DNA of 52,982 nt from Lentisphaerota bacterium (GCA_016188985.1 JACPGM010000152.1:1-52982), one strand, 5' to 3'; positions 1 to 8,079 are shown, numbered from the stretch's first letter. Made by a program: numbers and translations. Notes: generated by a model from the sequence alone, not told the origin.

Positions 1-396
1 CATATAAATACAAGCAAGTTTCATACCAACTTGCGCATCCATGCAAAGGCAGTCAAAAACCATGTAAAACATTAAGGAATAATGATGGCCCATAAATTGC
101 CCTGTGGCCAAGCGCATCGTTTTTATCATTTTTGAGAAATTAAGGCGCATTTCAGAGAAGTCCACCCTCCCTGTCAGACCTGACTGGTACTGGTACCCGG
201 GCCGCACAATCTGCTATCTCTACGCCTCGACAGAGTGAGGCGGCTACAGTGATACACCTCAGCAGTTGGTCGTCCACAGCAGCTTGACTACGGCGGGGTT
301 CATCTGAGGCGGATCCATAGCCGAGTTCCCAGGCCGACGCAAGCATACCTGCCCGCATCCCGTTGGAATCGGGAAGCGTGGCAGGCAGGCGGGGCA
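1..396. other. Leader region without a recognised gene
   Basis: No convincing coding region is seen here. Short frames on either strand lack homology that I recognise. The first ~150 bases are AT-rich and the rest is GC-rich. A small hairpin (CGCCTC at 223-228 pairing with GAGGCG at 237-242) is visible. The stretch ends in a candidate promoter for the GtrA-type gene. Confidence 0.5.
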
Positions 397-425
397 TTGA
401 CAATACGGCTCAATGTCTTCATATT
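397..425 (+). promoter_or_regulatory. Candidate sigma70 promoter for the GtrA-type gene
   Basis: A perfect -35 box TTGACA (397-402) is followed by a 17-nt spacer and a -10-like CATATT (420-425, four of six consensus bases). The predicted start would lie near 432, about 40 nt before the GTG start at 471. The boxes are seen directly; promoter activity is inferred. Confidence 0.5.
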
Positions 426-470
426 GGCTCTGCTCAGCGTGGAAAACTTTTGCTTACGGGAGGGAAATAC

Positions 471-1034
471 GTGGCTGATCTGTGGCAGCAATTCACCCAG
501 CGGAAAGCGTCGGCGCCGGTTCAATTCATCAAGTACGCGATTTCCGGCGGCGCGGCCACGGCGGTGAATATTATCGTCTTTTACCTGTTGTCCTTGCTTG
601 TCATTCCCGCGCTTAACGAGCAAGACATCGTTGTCCGCGTAGCACATTTATCGGTTGGCGCGCTTAGCGACGCCATCCGCGCGCGCAACGCCATGATCAA
701 TAACGGCCTGGCCTTTATCTTTTCCAACCTGACTGCTTACCTGTTGAACATCCTCTGGGTCTTTGAATCCGGACGGCGCTATCCACCGGTGGACTTTGCC
801 CTGAGCAAACTTGGGATCATCCAGCACGAGACGCTGCGCGCGCGCATCCATCGCACGGCAGAAGTGGCCTTATTTTATGCCGTCTCGGGCGTCGCCTTTG
901 TCATCGGCACCATCCTGTTAGGCGTGCTCATTAACAATCTGCGCTTCACGACGACGGCGGCCTTCGGCGTACAAGTCGTAGTCGCGGTGCTGATCAACTA
1001 TGTCTTGCGTAAGTTCGTGATCTTCAAGGGCTGA
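471..1034 (+). CDS. GtrA-family membrane protein
   Basis: This 187-residue membrane protein resembles the GtrA family, small four-helix proteins thought to help move undecaprenyl- or polyprenyl-linked sugars across the inner membrane. Hydrophobic segments lie near residues 20-45, 75-95, 130-155 and 160-180. The family-typical N-terminal 'FIKYAISGGAATAVN' and C-terminal 'LRKFVIF' are both visible. GTG at 471 is chosen because a GGGAGG Shine-Dalgarno lies 7 nt upstream; an in-frame extension to 363 has no such site. A 35-residue loop between helices 1 and 2 is longer than usual. The 3' end overlaps the convergent recO gene by 11 bp. A GT2 glycosyltransferase, the usual GtrA partner, lies 8 kb away at 9114-9815. 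Confidence 0.75.
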   Translation: MADLWQQFTQRKASAPVQFIKYAISGGAATAVNIIVFYLLSLLVIPALNEQDIVVRVAHLSVGALSDAIRARNAMINNGLAFIFSNLTAYLLNILWVFESGRRYPPVDFALSKLGIIQHETLRARIHRTAEVALFYAVSGVAFVIGTILLGVLINNLRFTTTAAFGVQVVVAVLINYVLRKFVIFKG

Positions 1035-1851
1035 GCGGCATGCGCAGGGCCGTGAAGGCCATCGCCCGCGCGGGAGCGCTGACCTCCAGGTGATGCTGCA
1101 GAAAGAGACCCAGAATCCGCTCCAGTTCCCGCGTTTGCCGGGGCGTACACGAGAGCCTTAGGGCCGAGCGCCAGGAGCGCGAAGCCTGCCAGAAACGCAG
1201 CAGCGCCAGAATATCCGGCGTGATGGGCGTCGCACGCTCGGCTTCCGCAGCTCGGGATAAAGGCGCGCACACCTGGCATAAAACGCCACCCCGCGCCCAG
1301 GAAAATACCGCAGCTTCCCGCGCCTTCCCGGCCGACGCGCGTTCCGTCGAAAAGGTTTCGGTTTCCTGTAACGGGCGATGACAGCGCAGACATTCCTTAA
1401 GTTGCGGCGCCAGACCCATGGCTTTCATCAACTTCAATTCAAACCAGAAAAGTCCGAGCTCCAGGGCGGCTTGTTCCGCAAAATAGTCCAGGGCCATATC
1501 CAGCAGGCGGAACAGTTCCGGGTGCGGTGCATAGCGCGGCGAAATCCGCCCCACCAGGTCGGCAAAGTAAGAAGCGCAAGCCGCAGCGCGCCAACGCGAG
1601 CGCATGGGCTCTCTGGGCTTCAGGCAGAAGCATTCTTTGACAATGTGCAACCCGCGGAAAAGCCGGAGGTAAAAGAGCAGTTCGCAGGTGTAAAACAGGT
1701 CCACCTGCCCCACGAAGGGACTGCGCCGGCGTTGCGCGCCCTTAATGATGGTGGCGATCTTGCCATGGTCGCGGGTTAACCACAACACTACCCGCGACGT
1801 TTCCGAAAAGGGCGTTATCTTGAGAGCAATCGCCTCGCTTTTAATGATCAT
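1024..1851 (-). CDS. recO: DNA repair protein RecO
   Basis: RecO (275 residues) works with RecF and RecR to load RecA onto SSB-coated single-stranded DNA during gap repair. The N-terminal OB-fold starts with 'MIIKSEAIALKITPFSETS', typical of the family. The C-terminal part has a CxxC pair (CLRCH) and a later CxxC (CQVC), the zinc site found in many RecO proteins. The start is set by this family N-terminus and by a 4-nt ATGA overlap with the ybeY stop, implying translational coupling. It is the last gene of a four-gene minus-strand operon and overlaps the convergent GtrA gene by 11 bp. Confidence 0.93.
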   Translation of the reverse strand: MIIKSEAIALKITPFSETSRVVLWLTRDHGKIATIIKGAQRRRSPFVGQVDLFYTCELLFYLRLFRGLHIVKECFCLKPREPMRSRWRAAACASYFADLVGRISPRYAPHPELFRLLDMALDYFAEQAALELGLFWFELKLMKAMGLAPQLKECLRCHRPLQETETFSTERASAGKAREAAVFSWARGGVLCQVCAPLSRAAEAERATPITPDILALLRFWQASRSWRSALRLSCTPRQTRELERILGLFLQHHLEVSAPARAMAFTALRMPLSP

Positions 1852-2315
1852 TGCAGCAGCCCCTTGAGGAGGCTCAGGCGCCGGGCTTGCTCCAGCCAGC
1901 GCAATTCCCGCCGGCGCATGGCGCGTTGTTCCCGCTTGCTGCGGTCGTCGGCGCCGGCCAGATGATCGCAGCCGTGCGCCAGATACAAGGCCAGTTCCGC
2001 GGCCGGCCCTTTCCGGCGCGCTCCTTCCCAACAGGCCCGCTGCACATTCAGGTAAATCTCGCCGTCAGAGGCATGGCCGCTGCCGGGGATGGGCGGCAGG
2101 GTAAAGGATATGACATCGGTGGCGCCGTCGCGCCCGAAGAATTTGCGGTTAAGCGGCGCAATCTGGCAATCATCGGTCAGCACGACGGTTACGTGGTTCC
2201 AGGGGCCATGATCAGACCGCCGCATTGGCCGGCGCAGGAAGAAACGCAGCAGAGCCGCCAGTTTACGCCGGTTGGGCTGACGGTGTCTCTGGCGATTTTG
2301 GACGGTTATTTTCAT
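1848..2315 (-). CDS. ybeY: Endoribonuclease YbeY (rRNA maturation factor)
   Basis: YbeY is a metal-dependent endoribonuclease acting in 16S rRNA 3'-end maturation and ribosome quality control. The 155-residue protein has the family N-terminus 'MKITVQNRQR' and the catalytic block 'HGCDHLAG' (residues 114-121). The usual pattern is HGxxHxxGxDH with three His ligands; here the third position is Asp124, so the metal site would be two His and one Asp. The start at 2315 is preferred over 2330 because it gives the family N-terminus. It overlaps the end of the upstream HD gene by about 50 nt and the recO start by 4 nt. The ybeY and 7TM-HD pairing is widespread in bacteria. Confidence 0.92.
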   Translation of the reverse strand: MKITVQNRQRHRQPNRRKLAALLRFFLRRPMRRSDHGPWNHVTVVLTDDCQIAPLNRKFFGRDGATDVISFTLPPIPGSGHASDGEIYLNVQRACWEGARRKGPAAELALYLAHGCDHLAGADDRSKREQRAMRRRELRWLEQARRLSLLKGLLQ

Positions 2316-3849
2316 CGCTGGGATAGCCAATGCGCCGGTGCAACATATGGCCCAAGGTGCAGGTCAACACACGCTGGATCGTATTGATTTCCGCCATGGC
2401 CAGATCACACTCGTCCAGTTGGCCATCCCGCAGCTTGGAATCTATGACTTCGCTCACCAGGTCTTCGAGCGCCCCCGGCGAAACTTTCTCCAGCGAGCGC
2501 GAGGCGGCCTCGATGGCATCGGCCAGGCTTAAGACCGCGATTTCGCGGGATTGCGGTTTGGGCCCGGGATAGCGGAAATTCTGTTCCGGCACGCCGAGGG
2601 CCGCGGCCTCGGCGCGGGCCTCGCCCTGCTGGACACTGGCCTTGTGATAAAAATAAAATACCAGACCGGAACCATGATGCTGCTGAATGGCTTCGACCAC
2701 CGGTCGGGGCAACTTGTGACGCAATGCCAGGCCCACGCCTTCCTTGACGTGGGCAATGATCACCAGCGAACTCATGCTGGGCGAGAGCTCATCATGCGGG
2801 TTATCGCCATACTGGATGTTTTCGGAGAAGAAGGACGGTTTGAGGAGTTTGCCGATATCATGGAAATAAGCGCAAATACCGGCGCGCAGGGCATTGCCGC
2901 CGATAGCGGTCACGGCGGCCTGGGTCAGGTTCGCCACCATCAGACTGTGATGATAGGTGCCCGGCGCTTCGATCGCCAGACGCTTCAACAGCGGATGTTC
3001 AAGGTCGGAAAGCTCCAGCAGCGAAATATCGGTAGAAATTCCGAATGCGATTTCGACAAACGGCAACAACAGCATAACAAGCAAGGCCGCGAACACGCCA
3101 CCGGCTATGCTGGCGAGCAATTGCGGAATTACGAGTTCATAACCGGGCAATCCGGCCGCCGCGAACCCGATCACGCCGGCGCCGCCGGCCAGGCCGGCCC
3201 ACAGGCCGATCCGTAGAAGCATGGCGCGCGAGCGGACCGCCCGGGTAAAGCGGCCCACGACCACCGTTACGAGCAGGCCCGTCAACAATACGCTGATCCG
3301 GTAATCCGCCAACACGCCGGCGGCATAACTTACCCAGAATCCCGCGACCATGCCAACCAGCGGGTTGATAAGAATGGACAGCAGCATCGGCGCCAAAGCC
3401 AGCGGCAGAAAAGCGCCGGCCAGCGGCGCCAACCAGGGAAAAGAAACAAAGTCCATCCACAGCAGCCATTTGATCGCCCCAAGGTTAAGAAGGGTAATTA
3501 ACAGGAACAAGAGAGTCGCCGAATTCGGCGGGGCGACCCGCAATCCGCCCAAAGCTCCCCCGCCATGGTAAGCAAAGCGGAAGAGAACCGCCGTACATAT
3601 TAGTCCGAGAAATAAAATCAGGCCGTCGCCGCAAAGCTTTTGCAGTTGGGTCAAGAACGGCGCGCTCGCCTCGCGGCCATTGGCGCTCAGTGTCAGAAGG
3701 AAGGCCGCGAGCCATACCAACACCCAGTAGAACATTCCCCAAGCCGGTTTGTTGAAAAAACTTTGCAGGCCTCCGGTCGGCTCCTGGTCCGAGGGGCGCC
3801 GGCGCTTGGGGGCGCGTTTGAAAAAAAATCTGGATAATTCAAAGATCAT
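2263..3849 (-). CDS. Membrane HD-domain phosphohydrolase (7TM-HD, PgpH-like)
   Basis: This 528-residue protein has about eight hydrophobic segments (residues ~35-285) followed by a cytoplasmic HD domain. The HD signature is clear: 'GTYHHS' near residue 297, 'HDIGK' near 331, and a later 'HH'. This architecture matches the 7TM-HD family, whose Listeria member PgpH hydrolyses cyclic di-AMP. Unlike PgpH (over 700 residues), it lacks the large extracellular 7TMR-HDED domain between the first two helices, so any ligand sensing must differ. It overlaps the upstream aminotransferase stop by 4 nt (ATGA) and reaches into ybeY. The nucleotide substrate cannot be told from sequence. Confidence 0.85.
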   Translation of the reverse strand: MIFELSRFFFKRAPKRRRPSDQEPTGGLQSFFNKPAWGMFYWVLVWLAAFLLTLSANGREASAPFLTQLQKLCGDGLILFLGLICTAVLFRFAYHGGGALGGLRVAPPNSATLLFLLITLLNLGAIKWLLWMDFVSFPWLAPLAGAFLPLALAPMLLSILINPLVGMVAGFWVSYAAGVLADYRISVLLTGLLVTVVVGRFTRAVRSRAMLLRIGLWAGLAGGAGVIGFAAAGLPGYELVIPQLLASIAGGVFAALLVMLLLPFVEIAFGISTDISLLELSDLEHPLLKRLAIEAPGTYHHSLMVANLTQAAVTAIGGNALRAGICAYFHDIGKLLKPSFFSENIQYGDNPHDELSPSMSSLVIIAHVKEGVGLALRHKLPRPVVEAIQQHHGSGLVFYFYHKASVQQGEARAEAAALGVPEQNFRYPGPKPQSREIAVLSLADAIEAASRSLEKVSPGALEDLVSEVIDSKLRDGQLDECDLAMAEINTIQRVLTCTLGHMLHRRIGYPSDENNRPKSPETPSAQPA

Positions 3850-5168
3850 GACGCCAGATAACGATGAATGGCATTAGCCAGGTAACGGTACACGCGATCC
3901 CGGCGCACCGGATTGCGCTCAAGGGTCGTAACCCGGAACCCGGGATAAGGCGACCCAAAATCGCTGGCGGGCACCACGCAAATACCCGTGGCGGCCAGGA
4001 GATAATAGGCAAACTGTTTGTCCAACGGCATTGCCCGCCGCTCCAGAGACTGGCGGATAAAGGCGCGCACACTCTCGCGCGCTATTTTGAGCGTTTGATG
4101 GCGCTTGAGCGCTTTTTCCGCAAACAGCGCCATCATATAAAAAGCGCCCTGAATCGGATGAACGCGCACGCCGGCGGTGCGTCCCAGAATAGCGGCAATG
4201 GCATTGGCATTGCGCGCCAGATTGGCGGTGTAACGCTCCAGCCACGGTTGATACTCGGGGTGGTCATAAATCAGCGGCAGGGCCGTTTGCGGCAGCGTTG
4301 TGGCGCACACTTCCAGCAGGAGCGGCCGCTTGATGCTTTCGAAGAAGCGCGCAAAATCGGCGTCTAAATCCGTATTATGGAACTCCAGCCAGCCGCAGCG
4401 GGCCCCCGGCCAGGGCACGTCTTTTGATACGCCGCGCATGACGACCAGCGGAACGCGGCCGGCCGCCAGCTCCGTCAGGTGGACAAAGCGCGCGCCGTTA
4501 TACACCAGGCGAAAATAGACCTCATCACTGATCAGCATGAGCCGGTAGCGCTCCGCCAGCCGGACAATCGCCGCGAGAGTCGCCTCATCATACACGGCGC
4601 CGGTGGGATTGTTGGGATTGATCAGCAGGATGCCCGCGATTTGCGGATAGCGGCGGACCTGGCGCTCCAGGTGCTCAAGGTCCGGGCGCCAACAGTTGTC
4701 GGGGTCGAGCCGATACCCAATGGTGGCCGCCCCGGCGGCGAAACTCTCGGTGGAACTGTGCGCCGGGTAGCCGGGGCACGGCTGAATAATCCGCGCACCC
4801 GGTTTAAGCATCCGGTAAAAAACGCTGATGGCGCCGCCTAACCCATTGGCAAAAATCACATGTTCGCAATCCAGCCGGCTCTGCGGCGCATAACGCCGGG
4901 AATGGTCCGCCACCCATTCGCGGGTGGCCAGCCGCCCGCGGGAATGCGTGTAGCCGAAGACCTGGCTGCCGCGCGCGGCGACCAAATCGGCCACAATCCG
5001 TTTCACAAAACGGGGCGTTTCCCAGCCCTTGGCCACCGGGTCCCCGATATTCTCGCCAATCAGGATAAAGTGCGGATCAAGCGCCCCTACCCGCGCGGCC
5101 AACTCCACCATCTCGCGGATGCCATAAGTCAGCCGGACACTCTGAGCGTTAAAAATTGTGCGGCGCAT
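3846..5168 (-). CDS. Class I/II PLP-dependent aminotransferase
   Basis: This 440-residue protein is a fold-type I aminotransferase. The substrate-binding block 'NPNNPTGAVYD' lies near residue 186, 'DEVY' near 215, and the likely PLP Schiff-base lysine in 'GVSKDVPWPGAR' near residue 247. The family usually acts on aspartate, aromatic or alanine-type amino acids; the substrate cannot be assigned here. The start at 5168 gives 'MRRTIFNAQSVRLTYGIREM'; upstream in-frame codons reach into a palindromic repeat and look non-coding. It is first in the operon with the HD phosphohydrolase, ybeY and recO. Confidence 0.85.
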   Translation of the reverse strand: MRRTIFNAQSVRLTYGIREMVELAARVGALDPHFILIGENIGDPVAKGWETPRFVKRIVADLVAARGSQVFGYTHSRGRLATREWVADHSRRYAPQSRLDCEHVIFANGLGGAISVFYRMLKPGARIIQPCPGYPAHSSTESFAAGAATIGYRLDPDNCWRPDLEHLERQVRRYPQIAGILLINPNNPTGAVYDEATLAAIVRLAERYRLMLISDEVYFRLVYNGARFVHLTELAAGRVPLVVMRGVSKDVPWPGARCGWLEFHNTDLDADFARFFESIKRPLLLEVCATTLPQTALPLIYDHPEYQPWLERYTANLARNANAIAAILGRTAGVRVHPIQGAFYMMALFAEKALKRHQTLKIARESVRAFIRQSLERRAMPLDKQFAYYLLAATGICVVPASDFGSPYPGFRVTTLERNPVRRDRVYRYLANAIHRYLAS

Positions 5169-5195
5169 GATTAACCTGTGCCTTGAATTATTGTG

Positions 5196-5309
5196 ACTAC
5201 TCAGGTGCCTGCACTCATTCAACCCGAACAGAATCTTCCACCACTGATTACACTGATGGCACGGATATTAATCAAGTTCTTCATATCAGTGTAATCCGCG
5301 GTGAGTAGT
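5196..5309. repeat. Palindromic intergenic repeat, family P1
   Basis: A 114-nt element with perfect 8-nt terminal inverted repeats, ACTACTCA (5196-5203) and TGAGTAGT (5302-5309). Inside is a second inverted repeat, 5239-5257 against 5285-5303, pairing 17 of 19 bases around the core GATTACACTGAT. A 7-nt direct repeat GAATTAT flanks it at 5185-5191 and 5313-5319. It occupies the gap between the HIT gene and the aminotransferase. The terminal 8-mer also starts the P2 copy at 24282. Confidence 0.75.
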
Positions 5310-5357
5310 TGCGAATTATCATTATTCCCCAGAAGCCGGCTGGGCTGGCGCCCCTAT

Positions 5358-5834
5358 TCAGCCGAAGACGCGCTGCAGTTTTTCCCAGAGCTCCAGGAGC
5401 GGCTGCGGAATGACTTTGACATCCGCCAGGATCGGCATGAAATTCGTATCGCCCGCCCAGCGCGGCACAATGTGCAGGTGCAGATGATCCTTAAGGCCGG
5501 CCCCCGCGGCGGCGCCCTGGTTGATCCCCAGGTTGAACCCCTGGGCCTGGATAAGCTCCCGCAGCCGCGTACAGGCCATGGCCGCCAGCGCCATCATATC
5601 GGACGCTTCTTCCGGCTGCAGCGCTTCCACGCTATCCACGTGCCGGTAAGGGGCAACCATCAGATGGCCGTTGTTATACGGATAGCGGTTCATGATAATC
5701 GCGCAGGCTTTGCTACGTTTAACAATCAGATGCTCACGGTCGCTCTCCGCCTGAAAGGCGTCGCAAAGGAAACACCCCGGCTGCCGACAATTAAGAATAT
5801 ATTCCATGCGCCACGGCGCCCATAAGCGTTCCAT
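5358..5834 (-). CDS. HIT-family nucleotide hydrolase/transferase
   Basis: The 158-residue protein is a histidine-triad protein of the group beginning 'MERLWAPWRMEYI', related to Ap4A phosphorylases and adenylyl hydrolases. The catalytic triad 'HLHLHIVPRW' lies near residue 123, preceded by 'NQGAAAGAGLKD'. A CxxC pair ('CFLC') near residue 20 fits the zinc site of this subgroup. The start at 5834 matches the family N-terminus and has GAGG 10 nt upstream; the frame extends to 5915 but without support. It is divergent from holA and has its own candidate promoter. The physiological nucleotide substrate is unknown. Confidence 0.88.
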   Translation of the reverse strand: MERLWAPWRMEYILNCRQPGCFLCDAFQAESDREHLIVKRSKACAIIMNRYPYNNGHLMVAPYRHVDSVEALQPEEASDMMALAAMACTRLRELIQAQGFNLGINQGAAAGAGLKDHLHLHIVPRWAGDTNFMPILADVKVIPQPLLELWEKLQRVFG

Positions 5835-5896
5835 CGGTATTGATCCTCGCTTGAAAGCCGCAACCAATTTTGAAATACTCATCGCTGACGTTCTTA

Positions 5897-5926
5897 TGTA
5901 TAGCACGGCTTCCACGCCTTAAGCAA
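5897..5926 (-). promoter_or_regulatory. Candidate promoter for the HIT gene
   Basis: On the minus strand TTGCTT (5921-5926) and TATACA (5897-5902) are separated by 18 nt, a fair sigma70 match upstream of the HIT start at 5834. The adjoining sequence toward holA holds a direct repeat of ATATCGGATAA. Confidence 0.4.
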
Positions 5927-5960
5927 GCAGGATATCGGATAAATATCGGATAAAACTATT

Positions 5961-7103
5961 ATGCGCGCGCGCGCTACGACCAAATCAGCACAGGTTAGCC
6001 TGCTCATCGGGGAAAACCAATTCAGCGTCCAGGCGGCCGCCCGGGAGCGGATCAACCGTTTCCTGCCGATTCCCGATCAGGCCCTGGGGCTGGAAATAAT
6101 TGACGCCCAGGCGGACAAGATCGAACAGGCCCTCGCTTGCCTGCGCCGGTGCCTGGAAGCCGTTCGGACGGTCGGACTCCTAAGCGGGCGCAAGGCCGTC
6201 TGGCTGCGCGGGGCTGACTCCCTGGGCCAGCCGAAAATCAGCGGCAACAAAGATGTCCAGGAACTGTTGCGCGTCCTGGCCGAGACCATCGCCGGGGGCA
6301 TGACCGCGGACCAGTTACTGATTATCACCGCCCTGAAAATAGACAGGCGCAGTTCCTTTTACAAAGCTTGTGAGCGGTCGGCTGAAATTGTAGAGTTTGA
6401 CCTTGGCGAAAAGCCATGGGAGAAGGACCGGGAGGCGCTGAGTTTCGCCGGCAAGACTTTTGCCGAGGCCGGCTTGCAAATAGGCGCGGAAACATTGCAT
6501 GCTTTTGTGCTGAGAGTCGGCACTGATACCATGCAGATCGCCCAGGAAATCAGCAAGCTGGCGACCTATCTGGGCGAGCGCCACGTGGTCCAGGCCGATG
6601 ATATCGCGGCAATAACCTCTGCCTGCCGCGAGTTGGTCTTTTGGCAACTGGAAGACGCCATCGTCCAGCGCGACATTGGCCGGGCACTGACGGTGCTCCG
6701 CCAGTTGTTAGCTCAGCGTGAAAAGCCCATTTTCCTGATGATCTGCCTGGAAGGGCAATTCCGCAACCTGCTGATTGGCCGGGAAGCGCTGGATAATCAC
6801 TGGATAAGGGCTCAACAACCGGGCAAGGAATATCTGGGATTACTTAAGAACAGCCTGCCCGCTGCGCTGGACAAGCAGTTAGACCAGGCTCTGGCTTCCG
6901 AGAAAGGAGCGCCCATGCATCCCTTTAGAGCCGGCAAACTGGCGGTGCAGGCGCGGGAGTTTTCCCGCCGGGAAATCGAGGAGCGCCGCGCCTGGATTCT
7001 GGCGGCCCGCCGTCAAATGGTCTCCAGCGCCGTGCCGGAAGAACTGATTCTCGAATACCTGATTCTGAAACTGTGTGAGCCCCGCGCTCCGCGGCTCGAC
7101 TGA
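5961..7103 (+). CDS. holA: DNA polymerase III subunit delta
   Basis: HolA is the clamp-loader subunit that opens the beta sliding clamp at primer ends. The 380-residue protein shows the family layout: an N-terminal Walker-like but ATPase-inactive domain ('LLIGENQFSVQAAARERI'), a middle AAA+ lid region and a C-terminal collar domain with 'FWQLEDAIVQRDIGRALTVL' and 'EKPIFLMICLEGQFRNLL'. Length is slightly above the common ~340. No clear Shine-Dalgarno precedes the ATG. It stands alone, divergent from the HIT gene and convergent with the ORF6N gene. Confidence 0.9.
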   Translation: MRARATTKSAQVSLLIGENQFSVQAAARERINRFLPIPDQALGLEIIDAQADKIEQALACLRRCLEAVRTVGLLSGRKAVWLRGADSLGQPKISGNKDVQELLRVLAETIAGGMTADQLLIITALKIDRRSSFYKACERSAEIVEFDLGEKPWEKDREALSFAGKTFAEAGLQIGAETLHAFVLRVGTDTMQIAQEISKLATYLGERHVVQADDIAAITSACRELVFWQLEDAIVQRDIGRALTVLRQLLAQREKPIFLMICLEGQFRNLLIGREALDNHWIRAQQPGKEYLGLLKNSLPAALDKQLDQALASEKGAPMHPFRAGKLAVQAREFSRREIEERRAWILAARRQMVSSAVPEELILEYLILKLCEPRAPRLD

Positions 7104-7109
7104 GCTCGC

Positions 7110-7691
7110 TTATTTGGACTGTCTCTTTGTATTTACAAGATGCCCTTTGATTTGACTTTGACTGCCAAGTTCCGACAGGCATGCTTGAAATCCGATCTGT
7201 TTCCGCGCTGGCTCCGGCGGGGCCATAAGTTGCCGGATCGCATCGAAAACGACGCGGAACTGGGCATCGTATTTCTTCTCCAGTTTTGCCAGTTTGCAGG
7301 CAAGATCGGCATGGGTGGATAGCAGGTTGCGTAATTGCACGAAGGCCCTCATGATGGCGATGTTCACCTGCACAGCACTTTCACTGTTCAGAACGCTGGA
7401 AAGCATGGCTACACCCTGTTCGGTGAAGGCCATGGGAGGGTATTGAGTGCCACCGCGGGGGTCGCTTTTTGAGGTCACAATTTGTGACCTCAAAGTCGCA
7501 AGCTCTTTCCTGTTAAGGACAAACACGAAATCGGCAGGAAAGCGGGAAGCCTTTCTGCGCACGGCCTGCTTGAGCGTCTTCGTTGCAACCTTGTACAGAG
7601 CCGCCAAGTCACGATCCAGCATCACCTTTTGACCACGGATAAGGAGTATCGCCTGCTGGATTCTTCCATGGGGGACTATATCTTCCGTCAT
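7110..7691 (-). CDS. ORF6N-domain protein
   Basis: A 193-residue protein with an N-terminal ORF6N domain ('IQQAILLIRGQKVMLDRDLA', then 'FPADFVFVLNRKE' and 'MAFTEQGVAMLSSVL'). ORF6N is a probable DNA-binding domain first described in phage and viral proteins. Many non-phage bacterial genomes carry lone copies of unknown role. A charged, probably helical segment follows at residues ~140-160, and the last ~30 residues are low in recognisable structure. A Shine-Dalgarno GAGG sits 4 nt before the ATG, and a weak promoter (TTGTTA, 18 nt, TAATAT) can be read further upstream. Being isolated between holA and a tRNA suggests acquisition, but composition was not tested. Confidence 0.8.
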   Translation of the reverse strand: MTEDIVPHGRIQQAILLIRGQKVMLDRDLAALYKVATKTLKQAVRRKASRFPADFVFVLNRKELATLRSQIVTSKSDPRGGTQYPPMAFTEQGVAMLSSVLNSESAVQVNIAIMRAFVQLRNLLSTHADLACKLAKLEKKYDAQFRVVFDAIRQLMAPPEPARKQIGFQACLSELGSQSQIKGHLVNTKRQSK

Positions 7692-7818
7692 ATTGCCTCG
7701 CAGCCTTTATGATTCGAGGTAATATTACGCATTACAAAAATACTGTAACAACCTTGCCTGCTCAGGGTCAAGGACCAAACCAATTTATCCCTCAATTCGG
7801 CGAGGAGCCGAACCCGGC

Positions 7819-7847
7819 TTGAAATCGCGGCCTTAACCGCGTATGAT
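7819..7847 (+). promoter_or_regulatory. Promoter of the CAT-anticodon tRNA gene
   Basis: TTGAAA (7819-7824) and TATGAT (7842-7847) are separated by exactly 17 nt, each matching five of six consensus bases. The predicted start near 7854 lies about 30 nt before the mature tRNA 5' end, a normal leader length. Confidence 0.65.
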
Positions 7848-7882
7848 CCGCCAGCGGATAACAAATCGGAAGCGCTTGTCGC

Positions 7883-7956
7883 GGGCCCGTAGCTCAGTTG
7901 GTCAGAGCGGAGGACTCATAATCCTTTGGTCGCTGGTTCAAATCCAGCCGGGCCCA
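7883..7956 (+). tRNA. tRNA with CAT anticodon, probably tRNA-Ile2 (lysidine type)
   Basis: The full cloverleaf can be drawn: acceptor GGGCCCG/CGGGCCC, D stem GCTC/GAGC, anticodon stem with loop CTCATAA (anticodon CAT, 7917-7919), T stem GCTGG/CCAGC and discriminator A at 7956. The genome encodes CC then G after the discriminator, so CCA must be added enzymatically. A CAT anticodon could be elongator Met, initiator Met or Ile2. Pairing at the first acceptor position rules against an initiator. The variable and T-arm sequence TTGGTCGCTGGTTCAA matches E. coli ileX closely, so Ile2 (needing TilS lysidine modification) is favoured over elongator Met. Confidence 0.85.
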
Positions 7957-8037
7957 CCGTATACTTCTGGGATAGTTCGTTCCGTTAAAACATGACACAT
8001 TTTACAGAGAAGTTTGGGAGCAATTACTGTCTTGAGA

Positions 8038-8072
8038 CCGTCCAATCCCGAAGCAAAATCGGGATTGGACGG
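8038..8072. repeat. Perfect 14-bp hairpin
   Basis: CCGTCCAATCCCGA (8038-8051) pairs with TCGGGATTGGACGG (8059-8072) across a 7-nt loop AGCAAAA. There are no mismatches. Function is unknown; it may be part of the same structured unit as the foldback element next to it. Confidence 0.7.
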
Positions 8073-8079
8073 CATGATC

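Noticed and set aside
152-647. Minus-strand frames of 83 and 115 residues upstream of the GtrA gene
   Set aside because: They overlap the promoter and start of the GtrA gene, show no family resemblance and no ribosome-binding site; likely chance frames in GC-rich DNA.
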